Assembly (NCBI GenBank): GCA_029259975.1
Contig: JAJDEE010000334.1
Location: forward strand, 1-9,290
DNA: 9,290 nucleotides
Source of the DNA: Planctomycetota bacterium
GTDB taxonomy: Bacteria > Planctomycetota > Planctomycetia > Pirellulales > Lacipirellulaceae
Direction of reading: 5' to 3'
In this document: positions 1-4,699 of the stretch, piece by piece
How positions within the stretch are numbered: position 1 is the stretch's first letter
Layout of the letters: each line of letters opens with the position of its first letter
Notes under the pieces: model-generated
Seen by the model: the letters and a program-made list of their open reading frames with translations, nothing else
Told to the model about the DNA's origin: nothing
Databases searched by the model: none
Position numbers and translations under genes: made by a program

Positions 1-6
1 GCATAA

Positions 7-111
7 CCCGCCGTAAACGGCGGGCCTAATACCAGCTTCGCTGGGAAAGCCCGGTAAACCGGGCTGATAGTAAAGCTGGGCTGATAGTAAACTTCCGGCA
101 AAAAACTGCCG
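7..111. repeat. Cluster of short hairpins with TAAA loops and a tandem repeat
   Basis: Four small palindromes lie close together. CCCGCCG/CGGCGGG pairs at 7-13 and 18-24 around the loop TAAA. CCAGC/GCTGG pairs at 32-36 and 40-44. AGCCCGG/CCGGGCT pairs at 48-54 and 59-65, again around TAAA. CGGCA/TGCCG pairs at 96-100 and 107-111. A 14-base unit, GGGCTGATAGTAAA, is repeated at 61-74 and 78-91 with a period of 17. No open frame covers the stretch. It looks like a cluster of intergenic palindromic repeats; its function is unknown, and its left border may lie outside the window. Confidence 0.6.
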
Positions 112-138
112 TCTCAAATAGTTGCGCGGCGTATGGGT

Positions 139-292
139 AAATTCAGTAGTTCCAAATTCTGTGGAAAAGAAAGACCAGAAACTGTAATTTGGAACACTAA
201 TCTGGACTAATCTGGACTAATCTTCGCTAATACGATTAGTGCAGATTAGCGAAGATTAGCGTTCTTCCCTTGTTTTTGGAACTACTGAATTT
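139..292. repeat. MITE-like palindromic element with 16-base terminal inverted repeats
   Basis: The 16 bases at 139-154 (AAATTCAGTAGTTCCA) are the exact reverse complement of 277-292. Inside are a second inverted pair, GTTCCAAATT at 149-158 against 186-195, and a third, CTAATCTTCGCTAAT at 217-231 against 245-259. The decamer TCTGGACTAA is repeated head to tail at 201-210 and 211-220, and variants of CTAATC recur through 196-260. There is no coding capacity. This fits a small non-autonomous mobile element or one of the intergenic repeat families of environmental bacteria built from short GATTNG-type units. I see no clear target-site duplication: the flanks GTATGGGT and GCTTAAGT differ. Confidence 0.6.
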
Positions 293-326
293 GCTTAAGT
301 ATCGCTCGCAAAACAAATGATGATTT

Positions 327-385
327 TAGCGGTAAGGCGCAAGCCCTCCGGTGTCGCAAACCGGAGGGCTTGCGCCCTACCGCTA
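327..385. repeat. Long palindromic hairpin (25-base arms)
   Basis: Positions 327-351 pair with 361-385 at 24 of 25 positions, around the 9-base loop TGTCGCAAA. The single mismatch is A335 opposite C377. The stem core, GGCGCAAGCCCTCCGG, resembles a palindrome that I recall as frequent between planctomycete genes, but I could not verify this by search. Without a T-run it is not a standard terminator, though such a strong stem could still end or protect transcripts. Confidence 0.65.
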
Positions 386-529
386 TAGACCAAAATCCGC
401 CACTAATTTCACGAACGATCCTAATTCGCCGGTGATTCCCAGTAATTTGTGCTGCCCGCGCAGACCTGCTAGAATGGGCCTACTTCACCACCCTCAATCT
501 GCTCGCACGAAAAACAAGCTCACGCATCA

Positions 530-594
530 GGCCGCAAATTTCTGCTAGTCTCACACGCACCTGCGTGGACCAGCCGAAATTCGCGGCCTTTTTT
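530..594 (+). terminator. Terminator-like hairpin followed by six Ts
   Basis: GGCCGCAAATTTC at 530-542 pairs with GAAATTCGCGGCC at 576-588 with one mismatch in 13. Six Ts follow at 589-594, giving the shape of a rho-independent terminator on the plus strand. The loop carries its own hairpin, CACGCA/TGCGTG at 554-559 and 562-567. No protein gene ends upstream on this strand, so it may close a small RNA or a transcript entering from outside the window. The long loop makes it an unusual terminator. Confidence 0.45.
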
Positions 595-645
595 CGTGGG
601 CACAAGCTTCCCGACGTAAATCCCCATCGCAGCAGTGGTTTTTTT

Positions 646-690
646 GTTGAAGTAGGAAAGTTGAAGTTGAAGTAGGAAGTTGGAAGTTGG
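646..690. repeat. Short GTTGAAGTAGGAA repeat
   Basis: GTTGAAGTAGGAA occurs at 646-658 and again at 666-678 (period 20). It is followed by the related units GTTGGAAGTTGG up to 690. The stretch is G/A/T-rich with almost no C. It looks like a slippage-prone simple repeat and lies just upstream of the promoter candidate. Confidence 0.5.
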
Positions 691-729
691 ATTCTTTACA
701 CCCACACAAAAATATTTGTAGAAAAATGC

Positions 730-760
730 TTGACAACCGCAAAAAAAAAACGCCTAAACT
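730..760 (+). promoter_or_regulatory. Candidate sigma-70-type promoter of the secreted-protein gene pair
   Basis: A perfect TTGACA lies at 730-735, and TAAACT (4 of 6 to TATAAT) lies at 755-760. The 19-base spacer between them is A-rich and longer than the ideal 17. Transcription would begin near 767, leaving a leader of about 30 bases with AGAGG (781-785) ten bases before the ATG at 796. The position fits, but planctomycete promoters are poorly defined. Confidence 0.4.
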
Positions 761-795
761 GGACTAGCACACAGAAATCAAGAGGCACTTCTACC

Positions 796-1566
796 ATGCA
801 CCGCACTTTTCTTGCTTCGCTTTTCTGCCTTTCGCTCTTCGCAGCTCCACTGCACGCGGGGTTTGTGCTAGATGATTTTGATGATCCGGCGGGAGTGGTA
901 AGCCCCGAGATGGAGGGAATACCTACTATTACAGATAACGTAGGAATTTTGGCTGCTCGTCGCAGATTGGAGATTGAGGCAATCCAGGCAGACCCAATTG
1001 CGACGCTTGACAGTAGTATTACGGTCGAATCGCACTTGACCGGTATGATGACAGACTTGATGCCCACCTTCGTTAATGGGTTGCCTAGGGCTTCAATACT
1101 AATCTGGTATGACCAGTTTGTTGGCGACTTCACCGAAAACGGCATCAACGACACTCTTTTGATTGATGTAACTTCTATTGTGGGTCCAACTCCCCCAGCA
1201 TTTCTTCGGGTACTGGTGCAAGAAACAACACATACGGGGACTTCCTTCTTCGCCCTCGTTGCCCCGCTGGTGGAGACAAGTTCTCCTTTGACCATCGCCT
1301 TGCCTTTTGATTCGTTTGCGAGTCGTGGCGGAGGGCCGGAGGGCGCAGATTTTAAGACAATACGCCTAATGGTGATCGAGTTTTTTGCGAACGGATTTTT
1401 CGGAGAGCCCGAAGAACTAGGCTGGACCGTTCAATTGGATCGTATTCGGGTAGGCAGGGTGCCTGAGCCTAATTCGATTGTGCTAATCGTGCTGGGGATT
1501 TCCTGTTTGCCGGGTTGCCAGTTTTGGCGGCAAACTTCTCGTAATTGGAGTGAACGATCATGTTGA
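796..1566 (+). CDS. Secreted PEP-CTERM sorting-signal protein
   Basis: Protein of 256 residues. I chose the ATG at 796 because it begins a classical signal peptide (MHRTFLASLFCLSLFAAPLHA, cleavage probably after residue 21), and AGAGG precedes it; an in-frame TTG at 730 would put unrelated residues ahead of that signal. The mature part starts FVLDDFDDP and is rich in hydrophobic and Thr/Ser strand-like segments, as in beta-sandwich surface proteins, but I cannot name a domain. At residues 222-225 the motif VPEP is followed by a hydrophobic stretch (IVLIVLGISCL) and an Arg-containing tail: a PEP-CTERM signal, which in other bacteria is handled by exosortase for export to the surface or matrix. 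The tail is longer and less basic than usual. The gene overlaps the next one by 7 bases. Function unknown; surface or extracellular location is inferred. Confidence 0.8.
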   Translation: MHRTFLASLFCLSLFAAPLHAGFVLDDFDDPAGVVSPEMEGIPTITDNVGILAARRRLEIEAIQADPIATLDSSITVESHLTGMMTDLMPTFVNGLPRASILIWYDQFVGDFTENGINDTLLIDVTSIVGPTPPAFLRVLVQETTHTGTSFFALVAPLVETSSPLTIALPFDSFASRGGGPEGADFKTIRLMVIEFFANGFFGEPEELGWTVQLDRIRVGRVPEPNSIVLIVLGISCLPGCQFWRQTSRNWSERSC

Positions 1567-2042
1567 AGAAATTTCTACTCGCCGTCAGTCTTTTTACTTT
1601 CCCGCTGTACATCCAGCAGTGCTATGCCATCGACGCTACCAGCAGCAATGAACTTGGCGGACCCACAGCGCAGGTATTGGCTCTAATTCTTGTTGATGGG
1701 ATTGACGTAGTGTTAGGGGTATCGCCAGCGACCATTACCGGCGATCAGCGCGCAATCGGCTTGTTCACTGGAGGCGTAACGCCAATAGGTACCCTACTGC
1801 CACAACCGAATCAAAATGCTGAAGGTGACGCGGTGTACAGTGGCGGTATCGGCATTGAAAGCGGCGTTTGCCTTTGCACAGGCCTTATCAATGATGACGA
1901 AGTAAATAGCCCGATAGGGAGAGGAGTCGGCATACAAGGTCCTAATAATGGTGATCCTATTACAGCGATGGAGATGGCGATTTTGATAGTGATGATCTCG
2001 CGAACTGGGAGAAAATCTACGCTGCCGAGGAGTAATTTTTAA
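1560..2042 (+). CDS. Choice-of-anchor L-like secreted protein, probably truncated by a frameshift
   Basis: Protein of 160 residues starting at an ATG inside the stop region of the preceding gene (overlap 1560-1566). GGAG at 1547-1550 is a well-placed ribosome site, so coupled translation is likely. A signal peptide (MLKKFLLAVSLFTFPLYIQQCYA) is followed by sequence resembling the N-terminal part of choice-of-anchor L domains: a hydrophobic LALILVDGIDVVLG segment, AIGLFTGG, then GIGIESGVCLCTG and finally GPNNGD. Family members normally continue for about 100 residues or more with an EY-containing core that is missing here. After GPNNGDP the frame turns into ITAMEMAILIVMISRTGRK, which looks like out-of-frame reading, while a neighbouring frame at 1955-2035 encodes an acidic dockerin-like end. 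I judge it a decayed or error-interrupted gene. The family call is moderate, from pattern recall only. Confidence 0.6.
   Translation: MLKKFLLAVSLFTFPLYIQQCYAIDATSSNELGGPTAQVLALILVDGIDVVLGVSPATITGDQRAIGLFTGGVTPIGTLLPQPNQNAEGDAVYSGGIGIESGVCLCTGLINDDEVNSPIGRGVGIQGPNNGDPITAMEMAILIVMISRTGRKSTLPRSNF
1955..2035 (+). pseudogene. Out-of-frame dockerin-like C-terminal segment of the preceding gene
   Basis: In the frame shifted relative to the gene starting at 1560, positions 1955-2032 read without a stop and end at TAA 2033-2035. The product includes YYSDGDGDFDSDDLANWEK and ends AAEE. Alternating Asp/Gly followed by DLANW matches the calcium-binding dockerin-like tails common on planctomycete secreted proteins, although DGDxDLD is also met inside choice-of-anchor L domains. 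One base lost near 1955-1966 would account for the break, since restoring it joins GPNNGD to this tail. No start codon or ribosome site serves the segment on its own. Confidence 0.5.
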
Positions 2043-2078
2043 TCTCAAGTCAATCCATTAGCAAAAGCTTGGTCCTAA

Positions 2079-2255
2079 GGCGAGCGGCAGTTGAGAATTT
2101 ACCTGATGGCGAAAGGATTACTTAAAAATCAACCACGACGACACAACGGGCACAACGTAAAATCTACGTTGTGCCCGTCGTGTCGTCGTGGTTCACTTGT
2201 TTGTAGCAAAAATGGATGTCGGTTGGGGCAGGTAAATTCCTATCTGCCGCTCGCC
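2079..2255. repeat. Outer inverted repeat (27-base arms) enclosing a second palindrome
   Basis: GGCGAGCGGCAG and GAATTTACCTG at 2079-2105 pair with 2229-2255 at 24 of 27 positions; the differences fall in a 4-base block between the two motifs. The arms are separated by 123 bases that contain an unrelated perfect-looking hairpin. The arm sequence resembles a recurring planctomycete intergenic repeat as I recall it, unverified. The layout suggests one palindromic element inserted into another, or a single composite element. Confidence 0.6.
2131..2193. repeat. Inner palindrome with 29-base arms
   Basis: Positions 2131-2159 are the reverse complement of 2165-2193 at 28 of 29 positions, around the 5-base loop AAATC. 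The arm begins AACCACGACGACACAACGGG. Such a long, tight hairpin would form a very stable RNA stem in either direction. It is unlike the outer arms in sequence, and it lies roughly 80-90 bases downstream of the frameshifted gene, where it could act as a transcript end. Confidence 0.7.
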
Positions 2256-2557
2256 TAATATGTTGGGGCCATGCTTTTTTAGCTGATGGGATGTTGCCAA
2301 AGCACTAGTCGTTTAACCGACTTTGCTGATTCTCTGCCTTCCTCCTCCCAGGAAATCTGTACACAACTTGCATTGCAACTCTTCTGAACAGTGGCCAACA
2401 ATCGTTGCTGAAATCTGTGGGCTGTTTTGGTAGAGTGGTGGTGGGAAGTTGTAGACGCTGGTCGACTGCCAGACGCTGACGGGCTTTTTGCGGCGCTATT
2501 TCCGTGGCGTATTGACTGTCTGGCGCTTTGTGGAGGGTGTTTGCTGGTTCGCGCTTA

Positions 2558-2617
2558 GTATTTTTGCGCTGTTCAACAGGCTCAACGGCGCAAAAATACG
2601 GGATTTTTGCAACAGGC
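2558..2617. repeat. Hairpin with IS-end-like CAACAGGC motifs
   Basis: GTATTTTTGCGC at 2558-2569 is the exact reverse complement of 2588-2599, with an 18-base loop. CAACAGGC occurs in the loop and again at 2610-2617, the second time after GGATTTTTG. The motif TTTTTGCAACAGGCC resembles ends of some insertion sequences as I recall them. It sits beside the 99-base repeat and may belong to the same element. Confidence 0.45.
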
Positions 2618-2634
2618 CATTTCAGTAAACACTG

Positions 2635-2733
2635 CTATTGCAGCATGCAACAAAAATAGACAGCGCAAAACCTCGCGAGTTTTGCGAACAGAAAACACTT
2701 TTGCGCAAGAGTCGCAAAACCCCAGTGGAGGGG
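2635..2733 (-). repeat. Left copy of the 99-base inverted repeat
   Basis: These 99 bases are the perfect reverse complement of 9192-9290. The copy ends exactly at the base before the stop codon of the minus-strand Nudix gene (TAA at 2734-2736). It contains three small palindromes: TTGCA/TGCAA (2638-2650), CGCAAAAC/GTTTTGCG (2664-2686) and TTTTGCG/CGCAAAA with its arms at 2699-2719. In the sense of the Nudix gene, a short CCCC/GGGG hairpin followed by TTTT could end its transcript. The real length is unknown because the partner runs to the window edge. Confidence 0.85.
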
Positions 2734-3261
2734 TTAGGCATTATTCCGGAGTTTATCCCAGAGCAAAATACCCGCAAGTGATTTGGCGTCTTCTATTTTT
2801 CCGCAGAGTGCCATTGCAATTGCTTCGTCCCAAGTAACAACCAGATTGTCGATTTCTTCACCCGGTTCGCGCGCGGTAGAGCCAAGGGTGAGGTTCTTGG
2901 CGACAAACAGATGCATACGTTCGTTGAGAATGCCCGGTGACATAAAGAAGCCGTTGAGTTCGTGCCAGTGGGTGGCGCGGTAGCCGGTTTCTTCCTGGAG
3001 TTCTCGCTCGGCGGTGAGGCGTGGCGGTTCGTCCGGTTCGCGTGTGCCGGCAGGGAGTTCGACAAGTGTCTTGCCGACGGCGATCCGCTGGTTGCGGATG
3101 AGGCAGACGTGGTCGTCGTCGAGCAATGGAATGATCGCGACAGCGCCCGGGTGCTGAACGGTGTGTCGCACCAGTCGCGTCGGTTCGGAAGGGACAGCGA
3201 GCTGGTGTTCGAGGACGGTGAATTTGGCGGTGACGAGGACCGCTTTGGGATCGTTGGACAT
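2734..3261 (-). CDS. Nudix hydrolase, ADP-ribose pyrophosphatase-like
   Basis: Protein of 175 residues. It carries a complete Nudix box at residues 72-94: Gly72, five residues, Glu78, seven residues, then Arg86-Glu87 and Gln-Glu-Glu-Thr-Gly (89-93). This matches the GX5EX7REUXEEXGU pattern that binds the catalytic metal. The preceding PGAVAIIPLLDDDHVCLIRNQR and ELPAG, and the later SPGILNERMHLFVA, are typical of the ADP-ribose/NDP-sugar pyrophosphatase subgroup (NudF-like), which hydrolyses ADP-ribose to AMP and ribose 5-phosphate in the cytoplasm. Length is normal for a complete enzyme. The ATG at 3261 gives the natural N-terminus, though no strong Shine-Dalgarno site precedes it. The gene is divergent from the membrane-protein gene at 3497 and ends directly against a repeat copy. 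Substrate is inferred. Confidence 0.9.
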   Translation of the reverse strand: MSNDPKAVLVTAKFTVLEHQLAVPSEPTRLVRHTVQHPGAVAIIPLLDDDHVCLIRNQRIAVGKTLVELPAGTREPDEPPRLTAERELQEETGYRATHWHELNGFFMSPGILNERMHLFVAKNLTLGSTAREPGEEIDNLVVTWDEAIAMALCGKIEDAKSLAGILLWDKLRNNA

Positions 3262-3496
3262 GTTGGATTTTTTGTAAGTGGTGAATAGGCTAATTATCGA
3301 TTTTCCTCAGAGTGGCGACTTGAGGCAACTCGAAAAAGTCCTATTTTCAGCGTGGCCAAAAACAAGGTTTGCCGGTTTTGATCCGGCTTGATAAGATGGT
3401 GTGTGAGGCGAGGGTTCTGTTTCGTGATCAGGAAGCATCTGTGGCTTTGCGGACAAACACGGCGAGAGGCGATCGGCTTGAGAGGGCAGTGTCGGA

Positions 3497-4561
3497 ATGA
3501 TGAACCATTCGACGGACAATTGGAGTTTGTGTGTTGGCCGGCCCGGTGGGGTTGAGTTGCGCATTCATATTCTTTGGCCTCTCTCGGCATTAGTGCTGCT
3601 ACTTGCGGTGAAGTCGGATCTAGTGGAGCCGAACGTGGGCATGTGGGCGTTGTTGGTGTACGCGGTCAGCGTGACTTTGCATGAATTGGCGCAAGCCATT
3701 ACGTCCACTCGCGTAGGCGGTCATCCTTCTGCTTTGGTACTAGGGCCAATGGGCGGATTCTCAAAGTTACACCTACCAGCCGACCCGCCAGCGCATTTGG
3801 TAACGTCGCTCGCTGGGCCGATGACCTATTTGGCTTTGCTAGTCGCGGCCGGTTGTGGTCTAGTTCTGACCCAAGATCGCGACGTCTTTCGACTATTACT
3901 TAACCCTTGTTCGCCAAAAATTTTTGCCCCGGGCATTGGTTCATCAGTGACGACATTGCAACTTGTTGCACAGTTGACTGTATGGATTAATTGGTGCTTG
4001 TTGTTGATAAGTTTTTTGCCAGTCGACCCGTGCGATGGCGCCGAGTTGTTACGTGGAGTTTTGTGGCCTATTGTTGGTCGCTCGACGGCAGCCAGCGCAA
4101 CGTCGCGAATTGCACTCGGCACGGCATTGTTTGCAACACTGCTTGCAATGAAGATTCCCCCTCGCTACTCGACGGGGCATATACCGACGTGGTTCCCACT
4201 TTCTGTAATTTCGATCTTTCTGCTTTACGGTGGTTTACGCGTCATCCATACTCGTCGTTACGACGCGGGGCTAGCTATCGATGAGTTTGATTCGGACGAC
4301 GAAGAGTGGCTGCTCAACGAATGGGATAACACCGATCGCGAAGCAGTATTAGTCGAGCACTTGCAAGACAAACAGCAAGAAGCAATCGACCGCAAACGTC
4401 GCGAGCGCGAAGCCAACGAAGATGCACGGGTTGACGTAATTTTACTTCAGCTTAACAACACAAGCTTTGACCAGCTTTCTGAAGAAGATCGCGCTACGCT
4501 CAAGAGAGCCAGTCGCCGTTATCGAGAGAGACGCACCGAAGACGACCTCAAAAACGGCTGA
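3497..4561 (+). CDS. M50/site-2-protease-like membrane protein with HExxQ instead of HExxH
   Basis: Protein of 354 residues; starts at ATG 3497 (a second ATG follows at 3500), with AGAGGG ten bases upstream. Hydrophobic segments cover about residues 25-38, 50-68, 102-124, 154-175 and roughly 205-245. The site-2-protease layout is visible: VTLHELAQAI (His62-Glu63-Leu-Ala-Gln66), GPMGGF at 83-88, SLAGPMTYL at 104-112, and N165 followed by LPVDPCDG with Asp180-Gly181. In active M50 enzymes the first motif is HExxH and both His plus the later Asp bind zinc; here the second His is Gln (codon CAA, one base from a His codon). The protein may be inactive or use an altered site. The last 90 or so residues are highly charged and probably helical, suggesting a cytoplasmic tail. 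A weak promoter candidate is TTGCCG (3369-3374) with TAAGAT (3392-3397). Target unknown. Confidence 0.8.
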   Translation: MMNHSTDNWSLCVGRPGGVELRIHILWPLSALVLLLAVKSDLVEPNVGMWALLVYAVSVTLHELAQAITSTRVGGHPSALVLGPMGGFSKLHLPADPPAHLVTSLAGPMTYLALLVAAGCGLVLTQDRDVFRLLLNPCSPKIFAPGIGSSVTTLQLVAQLTVWINWCLLLISFLPVDPCDGAELLRGVLWPIVGRSTAASATSRIALGTALFATLLAMKIPPRYSTGHIPTWFPLSVISIFLLYGGLRVIHTRRYDAGLAIDEFDSDDEEWLLNEWDNTDREAVLVEHLQDKQQEAIDRKRREREANEDARVDVILLQLNNTSFDQLSEEDRATLKRASRRYRERRTEDDLKNG

Positions 4562-4570
4562 CGCGCGTAA

Positions 4571-4609
4571 GATTTCAGGGCCGACAGGCTACTTTCAGCC
4601 TGCGAAATC
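4571..4609 (+). terminator. Stem-loop after the M50-like gene
   Basis: GATTTC (4571-4576) pairs with GAAATC (4604-4609), and inside it CAGGCT (4585-4590) pairs with AGCCTG (4597-4602). The structure starts 9 bases after the stop codon of the membrane-protein gene. Only GTTT follows, so it is a weak intrinsic terminator at best. Confidence 0.35.
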
Positions 4610-4620
4610 GTTTCGAACCA

Positions 4621-4626
4621 TATAAT
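4621..4626 (+). promoter_or_regulatory. Perfect TATAAT, possible -10 box for the HD-GYP gene
   Basis: TATAAT stands in the gap before the HD-GYP gene. No good -35 hexamer lies 16-18 bases upstream; that zone is the stem-loop at 4571-4609. Transcription would begin near 4633, about 70 bases before the TTG at 4700. Suggestive only. Confidence 0.25.
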
Positions 4627-4699
4627 CAGCAGGCTACCAACGCGCGTTGTTCAGAAGTAACCCACATCAGCACACCATCACCTAAGTTACCTCCTATGC

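Larger units (their letters stand above)
386..795. other. Gene-free leader region before the secreted-protein genes
   Basis: No frame here has a convincing protein. The possible small ORFs have low-complexity or repeat-derived translations. The region does hold a terminator-shaped hairpin (530-594), a GTTGAAGTAGGAA repeat (646-678) and a promoter candidate (730-760), described separately. The part at 386-529 shows nothing I recognise. A small RNA ending at the hairpin near 590 is possible. Confidence 0.5.
2043..2733. other. Gene-free, repeat-rich stretch
   Basis: No frame of either strand gives a convincing protein over about 690 bases. The stretch contains nested palindromes (2079-2255), a hairpin with CAACAGGC motifs (2558-2617) and the left copy of the 99-base repeat (2635-2733). 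The part at 2260-2550 shows no clear repeat. Short open stretches there (for example the plus-strand frame reading WWWEVVDAGRLPDADG near 2438) start nowhere sensible and match nothing I know. They could be remnants of a transposase, but I cannot support that. Confidence 0.55.

Noticed and set aside
7..260. A CRISPR array, because of repeated short units.
   Set aside because: The units are too short, irregularly spaced and palindromic, with no spacers of even length and no cas genes in the window.
696..1295. A 199-residue minus-strand frame opposite the PEP-CTERM gene.
   Set aside because: The plus strand has a signal peptide, a sorting signal and a ribosome site; the minus product shows no recognisable motif and no promoter.
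2260..2550. Short open frames on both strands (for example WWWEVVDAGRLPDADG) as a transposase remnant.
   Set aside because: No start codon, no recognised transposase motif such as a DDE triad, and stop codons close by.
2530..2732. GTGGAGGG occurs at 2530-2537 and 2725-2732 and could be a target-site duplication around an insertion.
   Set aside because: The same word is part of the 99-base repeat at the distant right copy, so it belongs to the repeat itself; an 8-base match is weak evidence.
2962..3288. Plus-strand frame opposite the Nudix gene.
   Set aside because: The complete Nudix box on the minus strand explains the region; the antisense product is a Gly/Asp/Val-rich shadow.
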